From the NCBI RefSeq assembly GCF_017329565.1, contig NZ_JAFMTT010000001.1: a stretch of 64,000 nucleotides of DNA. The stretch is one strand, 5' to 3'. The notes below the pieces were generated by a model. It was not told the origin of the DNA, searched no databases, and saw only the letters and a program-made list of their open reading frames with translations. Each line of letters opens with the position of its first letter. Position 1 is the stretch's first letter. Shown one piece after another: positions 17,656-26,812 of the stretch. This DNA comes from Alicyclobacillus mali (GTDB lineage Bacteria; Bacillota; Bacilli; Alicyclobacillales; Alicyclobacillaceae). Position numbers and translations under genes: made by a program.

Positions 17656-19013
17656 AGGTTGTTGAGGCGCCCCGGCGCTCGCTTGGCAAACCCCAGGTGA
17701 AATCCCTCATGGGCCACGGCGCAAAAGGGGGCTTCGAGATCGAGCCCGCCCGGCGCCGTGAGCGCCTCTCCGGCCAGGTACCGGATGGCGGCTTCTTCGT
17801 CGATCTCGACCGTGGCTCGGAAAAAGCCCACAGGAAGCAGGCGCGATGCCGCGTGATGCGGGACGAACACCTGTCCCTTGCGCTCGGCGAGCGGTGGCCC
17901 TGGCCGCAGGACGCGGAGGGAGGGCAGGGCGAGATCGCCAAGCGCGTCGGCGAACACGATGGTCTTGCGGACGGAGGTTCGCCGCCACGCGGGAGGCACC
18001 TCCGTCACAAGCGACGCCAGCCACCCATCCCACGCCTTGTCGGTTGATGGAGTCGCGGTTTTGGAGCGCCTGCGGGGCTTGTCGGCCACGGGTTCGCACA
18101 GGCGCAAGCGCGCCACGAAGTGCCCCTCACCTCGCCCGAGGTGGGGCCAGAGGCGCTTGGCGAGGCGAACCTCCTCGCGATTTCCCGCCCAGTCGCTCCG
18201 TGCAGGGCGCCACTCGGACCAGTCCGGCAGCGGCTCCAACTCCACAGGATAGTGCTCGAGGAGCCACAGCACCACTTGTTCGTTTTCCAGCGGATTCAGC
18301 GTGCACGTCGAATATACCAGCCGCCCGCCCGGCTTGAGCATCGTGAGCGCGTGGCGCAGAATGTCCTTTTGCAGCGCCTGGAACCGTTCAGGCGCATCGG
18401 GCCGCCATTCTTTGCGCACGGCAGGATCCTTGCGAAACATGCCTTCGCCGGAGCACGGTGCGTCCACCACGATGGCGTCGAACGCCTGCGGCCACGCCTC
18501 GGCGAGCGCATCGGGAGATTCGTTGGTGATCGCGCACGGCGCGCCGACGCGCTCGACGTTCTCGGCGAGGGCGAGGACGCGATCGCGGTGGATGTCGTTG
18601 GCGACGAGCTGTGCGCCGCCGCGCCGCGCCGCCAAAAGCGCCGCGTACGTCGTCTTGCCGCCGGGCGCAGCGCAAAGGTCGAGGATTCGCTCGCCCGGTT
18701 GGGGATCCAGCGCGACTGCAACGGCCATCGCGGATGGATCCTGAAGGTAAAAGGATCCAGCTTGATGGAGCACCGTGTAGCCGAGCGACGGGCCCGGGTT
18801 GAGGTAAAAGCCGTCCGGTGCCCACGGGACGCCGTCGCCCAAGAACGGCGCGAGGCTTTGCGGCAGCTCACCGTGCGGCCGCGCGACGGCCGCGTAGCGA
18901 AGCCCGCGCCAGGGCTTGTCGGAGAGGGCCGCGATCAGATCTCGAGCTTCGGAGCCCAGCCAATGCTCCATCTGCTGCACGAAGGCGGTCGGAATGTCGG
19001 GTGGATTGCGCAT
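17580..19013 (-). CDS. RsmF/NOL1-NOP2-Sun family rRNA m5C methyltransferase
   Basis: 477 aa. A SAM-dependent RNA cytosine-C5 methyltransferase, probably acting on 16S rRNA. The SAM-binding motif is ILDLCAAPGGKTTY. The two catalytic cysteines are in VDAPCSGEGMFRKDP and YSTCTLNPLENE. A C-terminal PUA-like extension (ALTAPGGLDLE...GFHLGFAKRAPGRLNNLYPRGLR) supports the RsmF/YebU-type over RsmB. It has its own short divergent intergenic region with queF and overlaps the 3' end of the convergent dehydrogenase gene. Confidence 0.88.
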   Translation of the reverse strand: MRNPPDIPTAFVQQMEHWLGSEARDLIAALSDKPWRGLRYAAVARPHGELPQSLAPFLGDGVPWAPDGFYLNPGPSLGYTVLHQAGSFYLQDPSAMAVAVALDPQPGERILDLCAAPGGKTTYAALLAARRGGAQLVANDIHRDRVLALAENVERVGAPCAITNESPDALAEAWPQAFDAIVVDAPCSGEGMFRKDPAVRKEWRPDAPERFQALQKDILRHALTMLKPGGRLVYSTCTLNPLENEQVVLWLLEHYPVELEPLPDWSEWRPARSDWAGNREEVRLAKRLWPHLGRGEGHFVARLRLCEPVADKPRRRSKTATPSTDKAWDGWLASLVTEVPPAWRRTSVRKTIVFADALGDLALPSLRVLRPGPPLAERKGQVFVPHHAASRLLPVGFFRATVEIDEEAAIRYLAGEALTAPGGLDLEAPFCAVAHEGFHLGFAKRAPGRLNNLYPRGLRSTRIESLAALAGAVASSS

Positions 19014-19030
19014 CGGTTGAACCTCCTCGC

Positions 19031-19059
19031 TTGTCCGCGCGCAACTCGAACGTTAGAAT
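19031..19059 (+). promoter_or_regulatory. Promoter of queF
   Basis: TTGTCC (19031-19036), 17 bases, TAGAAT (19054-19059). Transcription would start about 15 bases before the queF start codon, leaving no room for a preQ1 riboswitch. Confidence 0.6.
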
Positions 19060-19080
19060 GCCAAAGGGGTGAGATTCTCC

Positions 19081-19434
19081 ATGTTGAACCAGCCTTCAAA
19101 GACGCTCGTGACCGTGCCGAATCCGCATCCGGATCGCCGATACACGGTGGAGATGGAGACGCAGGAATTCACGACGCTGTGCCCCATGACGGGCCAGCCT
19201 GATTTCGCCACCATTTACATCCAGTATGAGCCGGATCAGAAGTTGGTGGAGCTCAAGTCGCTGAAGCTGTACCTGTGGAGCTACCGAAACGAGGCGAGCT
19301 ACCACGAGGACTGCGTGAACCGCATTCTGAACGACTTCGTGGCCGCTGCAGAGCCGCACTACGCAAAGGTTGTGGGCGACTTCACCATTCGCGGCGGGAT
19401 TCACACCAAGGTGACCGTAGAATACCGCAAATGA
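19081..19434 (+). CDS. queF: NADPH-dependent 7-cyano-7-deazaguanine reductase QueF
   Basis: 117 aa, the short unimodular (type I) QueF. It reduces preQ0 to preQ1 in queuosine biosynthesis. The catalytic Cys and Asp are C34 and D41 in LCPMTGQPDF, with the seven-residue spacing of the family. The substrate-binding ELKSLKLYLWSYRNE and HEDCVNRIL follow. The ATG at 19081 is preferred to a GTG at 19069, because AAAGGGGTGAG then has normal spacing. No other queuosine biosynthesis gene is adjacent. Confidence 0.94.
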   Translation: MLNQPSKTLVTVPNPHPDRRYTVEMETQEFTTLCPMTGQPDFATIYIQYEPDQKLVELKSLKLYLWSYRNEASYHEDCVNRILNDFVAAAEPHYAKVVGDFTIRGGIHTKVTVEYRK

Positions 19435-19522
19435 ATCAAAAACGCGATGTCGCCCGGGCGGTTGCGCCTTTCGCGCGCAAGGAACCTCTCGCATACCATG
19501 AATCGAATGCGAGGGGATTCGC

Positions 19523-20611
19523 GTGGCCAACCATCAACAAGCACTGTGGCTCGGCATTGCCACCACGGCCGTACCGCGACAAGGCCGCGGCGCGCGCCCT
19601 GGCGCCCATTACCGGCGCATCGCGCGTGCGGCCAGGCGGCACGGCCTTCGGGTATGTCTGTTCGATCCCGGCCGACAGGCGGACTGGTCGCGCCTCTCGG
19701 CCTTCGCTCCTGTCGATCCCGACCGGCCGGACGGGGACTGGGAACCCGTCTCGCTGCGATTTCCCGACGTCGTGTACGAAAACGTGTATGTGCATCTCGC
19801 AGTCAAGGGTTACAGCGCGCCGCTCAGGGCGGAGGCGCATCGCCGAGGCGTGCCGCTCTTCAACCCGATGCTGCCCGGAAAGTGGCAGATGATTCGCTTC
19901 TTGCAGCGGGCCCAGTTGGACCACCTTGCGCCTGAGACGGAGGCGTTGACCACTGCCGAGGCGCTGTGGCGAGCGCTCGAGCGCTGGCGAACCGTCTACG
20001 TCAAGCCGAGCGGTGGCTACGGCGGCGTCAACGTGCACCGCCTGGAACTCCTTGGCAGAGATCGCGTGCGGGCTCGGGCGGATCGCCGCTTTGGCCGCGT
20101 GCGGAACTGGGAGCGGGTGATGGACCGGCCGCACCTCGCCACCTTTGTGCGCTCGCTCCGAGGCAGGTATCTGGTGCAGCGGGGGCTTCGCCTCCTGCGT
20201 GTAGGCGGGCGCAAGGTCGACTTTCGCGTGGTGTTGCACCGGGACCACCAGGGTGAATGGCAGCTCATTGGCGTCGTGCCGAAGCTCGCCGCGCCGGACG
20301 GCGTGGTGACCAACATCATCGCGGGCGGAGAGCGGTGGACGCTTGAACGGCTTGTATCCGCGGCCAAGCGGGAAGGCAAGGAAGTACCCGTGGAGTCACT
20401 CGTCCGCGCGGCCCAAACGATTGCCGAAGCGCTGTCCCGCCGGTATCCGACGCTCGGTCTCGTCGGCTTCGACATGGCCGTCGAGGAGGACGGAAGCGTC
20501 CGGATGATTGAGATGAACCCCAAACCCGCTCGTTCGCTTCTGGATCGGCCGATGCTGGAAAAGCTGGCCGCCTGCCAGGCGGGCTTTGCTCGCTGGCTGA
20601 CACGGCGCTGA
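19523..20611 (+). CDS. YheC/YheD-type ATP-grasp protein (spore-coat-associated family)
   Basis: 362 aa. Reads as a YheC/YheD-family ATP-grasp protein: YVKPSGGYGGVNVHRLE, VQRGLRLLRVGGRKVDFRVVL, LVGFDMAVEEDGSVRMIEMNPKPAR. It therefore carries the ATP-grasp lysine, the RxDFRVV strand and the terminal metal-binding E-x-N. Family members in Bacillus are linked to endospores, but their ligase substrates are unknown. GTG start with GAGGGGATT upstream. It is a lone gene between queF and an amidohydrolase-like gene. Confidence 0.82.
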   Translation: MANHQQALWLGIATTAVPRQGRGARPGAHYRRIARAARRHGLRVCLFDPGRQADWSRLSAFAPVDPDRPDGDWEPVSLRFPDVVYENVYVHLAVKGYSAPLRAEAHRRGVPLFNPMLPGKWQMIRFLQRAQLDHLAPETEALTTAEALWRALERWRTVYVKPSGGYGGVNVHRLELLGRDRVRARADRRFGRVRNWERVMDRPHLATFVRSLRGRYLVQRGLRLLRVGGRKVDFRVVLHRDHQGEWQLIGVVPKLAAPDGVVTNIIAGGERWTLERLVSAAKREGKEVPVESLVRAAQTIAEALSRRYPTLGLVGFDMAVEEDGSVRMIEMNPKPARSLLDRPMLEKLAACQAGFARWLTRR

Positions 20612-20654
20612 AACTCATGTGGAAACGCCCACCTCCCTCCCGAAGGCAGCGTGA

Positions 20655-20660
20655 TACAAT
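20655..20660 (+). promoter_or_regulatory. Probable -10 element
   Basis: GATACAATC context (TACAAT) 20 bases before the start codon of the uronate-isomerase-like gene; no convincing -35 was found. Confidence 0.35.
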
Positions 20661-20679
20661 CGGGCCAGGAGGTGTGCTC

Positions 20680-21915
20680 ATGGAATCATCCATCTCGACC
20701 TGGGTGCGGGAAGCCGTCGATCGAGTTCGGGTTATCGACATGCACACGCACCTGTTTCCGCCCTCGTTCTCCTCGCTCTGGCGCTCCGGCGCCGATCACG
20801 TCCTGACCTATCACTACCTGATCGCGGAAGCCATCCGCGCGGGCGGCCGCTCACCGGAGTGGTTCTACGGACTGCCCCTTCGGGAACAGGCGGCGTGGGT
20901 GTACGAGCAGATCTTTGCCCGCACGAGTCCCCTGTCCGAGGCGGCGATGGGCGTGGTGGCCATCGCCCAGGCGTTCGGCGTGGATCTGAAACAGGGCGGG
21001 ATCGAAGGGCTTCGGGAAGCGCTGCAGCACGAGCCGAGCGAGCCATACGCCGAACGCGTGTTTCAACTCGCGGGAGTGGATCAGGTGGTCATGACGAACG
21101 ATCCACTCGATCCCGCCGAACGCGCGCACTGGCTGAAGGGAGACCCGGTTCATCCGCGCTTTCTCGCCGCGCTGCGCCTGGATCCCTTTCTCGGGGACTG
21201 GGGCGCCCTTCGGACTTGTCTCGCCGCCGCGGGCGTCTCGGTGTCTCCGGCCGCGGACGCGCCCGATCTCGCCGAGGTGCGCCGCTTTCTCGAGGACTGG
21301 ATTGGCCGAATGCGGCCTGTTTACCTGGCATTCTCGGCGCCGCCCGAGTTCACCTACCCGAGCAAAGAGGCCTCCGGCCGCGTGCTCGACGCGTGCATCC
21401 TGCCGGCTTGTCGCTCGAATGGCCTGCCCCTTGCGCTCATGATAGGGGTGCGCAGGCGGGTGAACCCGAGGCTCAGGGAGGCAGGTGACGCCAGCGGGCG
21501 GGCCAACCTCGCAGCAGTCGAGCGCCTCGCCGCCTCGAACCCCGATGTGCGCTTCCTCGTCACGGTGTTGTCGCGCGAGGACCAGCACGAGCTGGTCGTG
21601 TTGGCCCGCAAGTTTGCGAACGTGATCCCGTTCGGCTGCTGGTGGTTCGTGAACACGGACACGCTGACGCGCGAGATTTCCGCGCTGCGCCTGGAACTCC
21701 TGGGCCCCACGTTCGTCCTGCAGCACTCGGATGCGCGCGTCTTGGAACACCTGGTGTACAAGTGGAAGAACGCCCGCGCGCTCGCAGTGGATGTATTGGT
21801 ACACAAGTATACGAAATTGGCCGAGGAAGGGTGGCGCGTGACGCGCGACGAGATCGAACGCGTGGTCGAAAGGTTGTTCCGCGGCAACTTCCTCGATGTG
21901 GTGAGGTCGGTGTAA
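20680..21915 (+). CDS. Glucuronate-isomerase-like amidohydrolase-fold protein
   Basis: 411 aa. An N-terminal metal-binding DMHTHLFPP (residues 20-28) starts a TIM-barrel of the amidohydrolase superfamily. The C-terminal half (FGCWWFVNTDTLTREIS, FVLQHSDARVLEHLVYKW, GNFLDVV) follows the uronate isomerase pattern, with the long helical second half and 'W-x-F' segment. The usual sugar-acid neighbours (kdgK, uxaB, kduI) are absent, so the substrate may differ from glucuronate. ATG chosen at 20680 for AGGAGGTG 6 bases upstream; the in-frame start at 20617 lacks one. Confidence 0.75.
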   Translation: MESSISTWVREAVDRVRVIDMHTHLFPPSFSSLWRSGADHVLTYHYLIAEAIRAGGRSPEWFYGLPLREQAAWVYEQIFARTSPLSEAAMGVVAIAQAFGVDLKQGGIEGLREALQHEPSEPYAERVFQLAGVDQVVMTNDPLDPAERAHWLKGDPVHPRFLAALRLDPFLGDWGALRTCLAAAGVSVSPAADAPDLAEVRRFLEDWIGRMRPVYLAFSAPPEFTYPSKEASGRVLDACILPACRSNGLPLALMIGVRRRVNPRLREAGDASGRANLAAVERLAASNPDVRFLVTVLSREDQHELVVLARKFANVIPFGCWWFVNTDTLTREISALRLELLGPTFVLQHSDARVLEHLVYKWKNARALAVDVLVHKYTKLAEEGWRVTRDEIERVVERLFRGNFLDVVRSV

Positions 21916-22045
21916 GGCGCCGGTGCCAAGGCCAGGTGCGGCTCTCGCGAGGGCCGCGCCGAGGCCTGGAATGCGCCTGGACATCGCGGCGCGGAGCCGC
22001 GGAACGCCGCCTTCTTTGGTCTAGCGCGCCTACTCGCGCTTCTGT

Positions 22046-22064
22046 TAGAATGAAAACGCTTACT
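22046..22064 (+). promoter_or_regulatory. cre-like site at the scoA promoter
   Basis: TAGAAT (22046-22051) can serve as -10 of the sco operon. It runs into TGAAAACGCTTACT (22051-22064), which matches 13 of 14 positions of the CcpA consensus TGWAANCGNTNWCA. A site just downstream of -10 would repress by blocking initiation or elongation. The assignment is by pattern only. Confidence 0.55.
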
Positions 22065-22117
22065 CGTTCTGGATGCACCACGGCGCGTCGCGTCTTGGTC
22101 GAATGGGAGTGAGGTTC

Positions 22118-22828
22118 ATGCGTTCAAACAAGGTGTACGAGTCGGCGGAAGCGGCGGTCGCGGACATAGCGAGCGGCGCCACGCTGCTCGTCGGCGGCTT
22201 CGGATTGTGCGGCATTCCCATGGCGCTCATTGAGGCCCTGCGGGATCGGGGCGTGTCCGATCTCGTCTGCGTCAGCAACAACTGCGGCGTGGACGATTGG
22301 GGGCTTGGCATCTTGCTTCAGACGCGGCAGATCCGCAAGATGGTCTCTTCGTACGTCGGGGAGAACAAGACGTTCGAGCGCCAGTTTTTGAGCGGCGAGC
22401 TCGAGGTGGAACTGGTTCCGCAGGGGACGCTCGCCGAGCGCATTCGCGCCGGCGGCGCGGGCATCCCGGCGTTCTACACGGCCACCGGCGTTGGGACCAC
22501 CGTCGCCGAGGGCAAGGAGGTACGGGCGTTCGACGGGCGAGAGTACGTGCTGGAACGGGCCATCACGGGAGATTTTGCGCTCATCAAGGGCTGGAAGGCC
22601 GACAAGCTCGGCAACGTCATCTATCACGAGACGGAGCGCAACTTCAACCCGGTCATGGCGACGGCCGCGAAGGTCACCATCGTCGAGGTGGAGGAACTTG
22701 TGGAGCCCGGCGAGCTCGACCCAAATTTCATTCACACTCCAAGCATCTACGTCAACCGAATTGTGGTGAATCCGAACCCCATCAAGCGAATTGAGCGGCG
22801 GACTGTCCGGCCGCGTCCTCAGGCATGA
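22118..22828 (+). CDS. scoA: Succinyl-CoA:3-ketoacid CoA-transferase subunit A
   Basis: 236 aa alpha subunit of the two-chain CoA-transferase that converts acetoacetate to acetoacetyl-CoA using succinyl-CoA. The N-terminal LVGGFGLCGIP is the CoA-binding oxyanion region. NCGVDDWGLGIL, ATGVGTTVAEGKE and GWKADKLGNVIYH match the type I transferase family. ATG chosen for GAGTGAGG upstream. It is followed by scoB, thiolase and an acyl-CoA synthetase gene in one direction, so acetoacetate is processed straight to acetyl-CoA. Confidence 0.94.
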   Translation: MRSNKVYESAEAAVADIASGATLLVGGFGLCGIPMALIEALRDRGVSDLVCVSNNCGVDDWGLGILLQTRQIRKMVSSYVGENKTFERQFLSGELEVELVPQGTLAERIRAGGAGIPAFYTATGVGTTVAEGKEVRAFDGREYVLERAITGDFALIKGWKADKLGNVIYHETERNFNPVMATAAKVTIVEVEELVEPGELDPNFIHTPSIYVNRIVVNPNPIKRIERRTVRPRPQA

Positions 22829-22854
22829 CGCTGTGAAAGGAAAGGTGATGGTGG

Positions 22855-23517
22855 ATGCCGCTCACGCGCGATCAAATCGTCCGGCGGGCCGTCCAGGAAG
22901 TTCGCGACGGCGACTACGTGAACCTCGGCATCGGCATGCCGACCCTCGCGGCCAACTACCTCGATCCCAGCCGCGGGGTGATGCTTCACTCCGAAAACGG
23001 GCTAATCGGCATCGGCCCCTATCCGTACGACGGCGAGGAAGATCCGGATCTCATCAACGCAGGCAAGGAGACGGTCACCGCCGTGCCGGGCGCGGCGTTC
23101 GTGGACAGCGCGGAGTCGTTCGCCATGGTGCGCGGCGGCCACATCGACATTGCCATCCTCGGCGCCATGGAGGTCTCCGAGTTTGGCGATCTCGCCAACT
23201 GGATGATCCCCGGCAAGATGGTCAAGGGCATGGGCGGCGCGATGGACCTCGTCCACGGCGCGAAGCGCGTCGTGGTCACGATGGAGCACGTGAACAAGGA
23301 CGGCGAGCCGAAAATTCTGAAGACCTGCCGCCTGCCGCTCACAGGCCAGCGAGTGGTGCACCGAATCATCACGGACTACGCCGTGATCGACGTGACGGAG
23401 CAAGGGCTTCTCCTGCGCGAGGTGGCGCCCGGCCACACCGTGGAAGAGGTGCAGCGCATCACGGAACCCGAACTCCGCATTCCGCCCGCGGGCGTTCCAG
23501 TGATGGACGTCGAGTGA
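22855..23517 (+). CDS. scoB: Succinyl-CoA:3-ketoacid CoA-transferase subunit B
   Basis: 220 aa beta subunit. The catalytic glutamate lies in HSENGLIGIGP (residue about 47), which forms the covalent gamma-glutamyl-CoA intermediate. YVNLGIGMPTLAANY and GGHIDIAILGAMEVSEFGD are family signatures. 26 bases separate it from scoA. AAAGGTGATGG precedes the ATG. Complete and of normal length. Confidence 0.94.
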   Translation: MPLTRDQIVRRAVQEVRDGDYVNLGIGMPTLAANYLDPSRGVMLHSENGLIGIGPYPYDGEEDPDLINAGKETVTAVPGAAFVDSAESFAMVRGGHIDIAILGAMEVSEFGDLANWMIPGKMVKGMGGAMDLVHGAKRVVVTMEHVNKDGEPKILKTCRLPLTGQRVVHRIITDYAVIDVTEQGLLLREVAPGHTVEEVQRITEPELRIPPAGVPVMDVE

Positions 23518-23545
23518 CAACTGGCTACATCAGGAGGGATGGCAT

Positions 23546-24733
23546 GTGCAAGACGTGGTGATTGCAGGGGCGGTGCGGACGCCCATCGGAACGTTCCAGG
23601 GCAGTCTCTCGCCGCTTTCCGCGCCGGATCTCGGCGCGGCCGTGATCCGGGAATCGCTGCGGCGCGCACGGATTGAGGCCGAAGCCGTGGACGAAATCGT
23701 GATGGGCAACGTGCTTCAGGCGGGCGTCGGCCAGAATCCCGCGAGGCAAGCCGCGATGCGCGCGGGGATCCCGGAAGACATCCCGGCGACGACGGTGAAC
23801 ATGGTGTGCGGATCCGGCCTGAAGTCGGTCATGCTCGCGGCGCAGGCCGTCCGCGCCGGGGACGCGGGCGTTCTGGTGGCGGGCGGCATGGAGTCGATGT
23901 CGAACGCGCCGTACCTGCTTCCAGGGGCGCGCGAGGGCTACCGCATGGGCCATCGCGAAGTCGTCGACAGCATGATCCGGGACGGCCTGTGGTGCGCGTT
24001 TTGCGACATCCACATGGGCGTCACCGCCGAAAACGTGGCGAACCGCCACCGCATCAGCCGGGAGGATCAGGACCGTTTCGCGCTCAGGAGCCAGATGCGC
24101 GCCAAGGAAGCGATGGAGCAAGGCCGCTTCACAGAGGAGATTGTGCCCGTCTCCGTGCCGCGGCAGAAGGGCGATCCGGCCTTGGTCGACCGCGACGAAC
24201 ATCCGCGCCCCGACACGACGTATGAGGCGTTGGCGAAACTGCGGCCCGCGTTTCAGGCAGACGGCACCGTGACCGCCGGCAACAGCTCGGGCATCAACGA
24301 CGGCGCGGCCGCCATGCTGGTGCTCGGCCGGGATCGCGCCGAGGAGCTTGGCGTGAAGCCGATGGCGCGCATTGTCAGCTACGCGAGCGTCGGTCTTGAC
24401 CCGAGCGTGATGGGCCTCGGCCCCATCGAGGCGACGCGCCGGGCGCTCAACCGGGCCGGGCTTTCCGTGGACGACCTCGACCTCATCGAGGCGAACGAGG
24501 CGTTTGCGGCCCAGGCGCTCGCGGTGGCTCGCGAGCTGTCGTTCCCGGATGACAAGTTGAACGTGAACGGCGGCGCCATCGCGCTCGGTCATCCCATCGG
24601 CGCGAGCGGAGCGCGCATCCTGGTCACGCTCCTGTACGAGCTCGAGCGCCGAGGCGGCCGTTTCGGCCTCGCCACGCTGTGCATCGGCGGCGGACAGGGC
24701 GTCGCCATGGTCGTGGAGCGCCTTTCGCATTGA
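23546..24733 (+). CDS. Acetyl-CoA C-acetyltransferase (thiolase)
   Basis: 395 aa degradative/biosynthetic thiolase that cleaves acetoacetyl-CoA into two acetyl-CoA. The nucleophilic Cys is in NMVCGSGLKSV. The His is in NVNGGAIALGHPIGASGARI, and the second catalytic Cys is in LCIGGGQGVAMV. GTG start with AGGAGGG about 10 bases upstream; a nearby ATG is in another frame. Third gene of the sco operon. It supplies the last step of leucine and ketone-body breakdown. Confidence 0.94.
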   Translation: MQDVVIAGAVRTPIGTFQGSLSPLSAPDLGAAVIRESLRRARIEAEAVDEIVMGNVLQAGVGQNPARQAAMRAGIPEDIPATTVNMVCGSGLKSVMLAAQAVRAGDAGVLVAGGMESMSNAPYLLPGAREGYRMGHREVVDSMIRDGLWCAFCDIHMGVTAENVANRHRISREDQDRFALRSQMRAKEAMEQGRFTEEIVPVSVPRQKGDPALVDRDEHPRPDTTYEALAKLRPAFQADGTVTAGNSSGINDGAAAMLVLGRDRAEELGVKPMARIVSYASVGLDPSVMGLGPIEATRRALNRAGLSVDDLDLIEANEAFAAQALAVARELSFPDDKLNVNGGAIALGHPIGASGARILVTLLYELERRGGRFGLATLCIGGGQGVAMVVERLSH

Positions 24734-24771
24734 CGCACGGACGCGGCCATCACCTTTGAGGAGGGATCCTC

Positions 24772-26745
24772 GTGGCAGACGAAGTGTTGAGCATGATCGC
24801 GAGCGCACGGCTCATCCCGCCACCGGAGGCCTACGCGGCTCGGTCGTATCTCTCGAGCTACGACGAGTACCGGGCGAGATATCAGGCGTCCATCGACGAT
24901 CCGGCGGCATTCTGGGACGAGATCGCCGACGAGTTGGTCTGGCAGCAGCGCGGGAAGACGGTCATCGCGGGCGAGCTTCCCGATTTTCAGTTCTTTCCCG
25001 GCAGCTACATCAACGTCTGCGAGAACTGCGTGGATCGGCACGCGAAGCACCCGATGTACCGCAACAAGGTGGCGCTTTTCTTCGAAGGGGAGGACGGCGA
25101 GCGCCGCAGCGTCACCTACCTCCAGTTGCAGGACGCCGTGTCCCGGTTTGCGAACGCGCTCAAAGATCTCGGGCTGCGCCAGGGCGACGTGGTCTGCGTG
25201 TACATGCAGAACCTCATCGAGACCTACGTCGCGCTCTTGGCGTGTCTGCGCATCGGCGTGCTCTACAACACGGTGTTTGCGGGGTTCTCCGCCGAGGCGC
25301 TGCGCGAGCGGATTGTGCGGTGCGGCGCCAAGGCCGTCATCTGCGCCAACGGCAGCCTCAGGCGCGGCAAGGTGCTGCGGTTGAAGGAAACCGTCGACCG
25401 GGCGCTTGAAGGCGTCGAGACGGTGGAGCACGTCATCGTCTACCGGCGTCTGCCCGATCTCGACACGCCGATGACGCCCGGGCGCGATCTCGACTTTGCG
25501 TCGCTCGTCGAGCGCGCATCCCGGGACTGCCCGCCGGCCCTGCTGGAGGCGAACGAGCCCGCCTTCCTCATCTTCACGAGCGGAACCACCGGTCGCCCCA
25601 AAGGCATCGTCCACGCCGGCGGCGGATTTCTGCTCGGGACATATGCGTACACGAAGTATCAGCTCGATCTGCGGCCCGAAGACGTGTACTGGAACACGGC
25701 GGACATCGGCTGGCTGACATCGCACATCTTTGTGTTGGTGGGCGGCCTCGCCTCGGGCACCACGACCCTGCTGTACGAGGGTGCGCTGGATTGGCCGAAG
25801 CCGGGCAGGCTGTACGAAATGATTGAGCGCTATCGCGTGAACAAGTTGTTTTCGGCGCCCACCGCGTACCGCATGATGATGAAACACGGCGAGGACGTCG
25901 CGCGGCCCTACGATCTGTCGTCACTCGAGCTTTTGGTCTCGGTCGGTGAGCCGTTCAACCCGGAGGCGTGGCACTGGGTGCGGCGCGTCGTCGGCGGTGA
26001 CGTCGCCGTCATCAACAACACCTGGGGTCAGACGGAGACGGGCGGGACGCCGCTCGCGCTGTTGCCCGGCGCGGTGCCGATGAAGCCCGGTTCGTGCGGC
26101 GTGCCATTCTTTGGGCACGATCTCGCCGTGGTGGATGAAGAGGGCCGAGAGGTGCCGGACGGTGTGCCCGGTTATCTCGTCATCCGCCGCCCGTTCCCGT
26201 CGCTCGCGCGCGACGTGTACGGCGATCGGAGCCTTTATCTGAACGCGTACTTCTCGCGCATGCCAGGCCTTTACTTCACCGGCGACAGCGCGGTGCGGGA
26301 TGCAGACGGCCACTTCTGGGTGCTCGGCCGGGTCGACGACGTGATCAACGTGTCGGGCCACCGCATTAGCACCATGGAAATGGAGAGTTCGCTCATCCAG
26401 CATCCGGCCGTGGTGGAGGCGGCGGTCGTGGGCGAGCCTGACGACTTGAAGGGACAGGTCCCGGTGGCGTTCGTGACCCTCGAAGGCGGGTGGCAACCAA
26501 AGAGCGACCTGGAGGAGGAGCTGAAGTCGCGCGTCGTGGCGGACATCGGTTCGTTTGCGCGGCCGGCGCGGGTCTACTTCGTGGAAGCGATGCCGAAGAC
26601 GCGATCGGGCAAAATCCTGCGGCGGATGCTGCGCGAGATTTTGCAGACCGGCGAAGTGAAGGGAGACGTCACCGGCCTGGAGGACTGGGAGATCGTGGAA
26701 CGGCTTTTGCACGATCTGCGCGAGCGCGCGCCGGGCGGTGAATGA
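24772..26745 (+). CDS. Acyl-CoA synthetase, AcsA-like but with an opened acyl pocket
   Basis: 657 aa AMP-forming synthetase of the acetyl-CoA synthetase subfamily. It has the P-loop FTSGTTGRPKGIVHAGGG, DVYWNTADIGWLTSH, LYEGALDWP, GRVDDVINVSGHRIST and the catalytic Lys in TRSGKILRR. In acetate-specific enzymes the motif is WWQTETG; here it is WGQTETG, with Gly at about residue 419. That position is the Trp that closes the acetate pocket (Trp414 in the Salmonella enzyme). A glycine is expected to admit longer or branched acids such as isovalerate or 2-methylbutyrate. GTG start, GAGGAGGGA upstream. It follows the thiolase gene by 38 bases. Confidence 0.88.
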   Translation: MADEVLSMIASARLIPPPEAYAARSYLSSYDEYRARYQASIDDPAAFWDEIADELVWQQRGKTVIAGELPDFQFFPGSYINVCENCVDRHAKHPMYRNKVALFFEGEDGERRSVTYLQLQDAVSRFANALKDLGLRQGDVVCVYMQNLIETYVALLACLRIGVLYNTVFAGFSAEALRERIVRCGAKAVICANGSLRRGKVLRLKETVDRALEGVETVEHVIVYRRLPDLDTPMTPGRDLDFASLVERASRDCPPALLEANEPAFLIFTSGTTGRPKGIVHAGGGFLLGTYAYTKYQLDLRPEDVYWNTADIGWLTSHIFVLVGGLASGTTTLLYEGALDWPKPGRLYEMIERYRVNKLFSAPTAYRMMMKHGEDVARPYDLSSLELLVSVGEPFNPEAWHWVRRVVGGDVAVINNTWGQTETGGTPLALLPGAVPMKPGSCGVPFFGHDLAVVDEEGREVPDGVPGYLVIRRPFPSLARDVYGDRSLYLNAYFSRMPGLYFTGDSAVRDADGHFWVLGRVDDVINVSGHRISTMEMESSLIQHPAVVEAAVVGEPDDLKGQVPVAFVTLEGGWQPKSDLEEELKSRVVADIGSFARPARVYFVEAMPKTRSGKILRRMLREILQTGEVKGDVTGLEDWEIVERLLHDLRERAPGGE

Positions 26746-26812
26746 CCGAATCGATCGGAAAGGAATGGCGGCATCCCTAGCGATTGTGGCAAACTGTGCG
26801 TTTCAAAATTGA

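Noticed and set aside
19014..19080. preQ1 riboswitch before queF
   Set aside because: The promoter leaves only about 15 leader bases and there is no preQ1 aptamer sequence.
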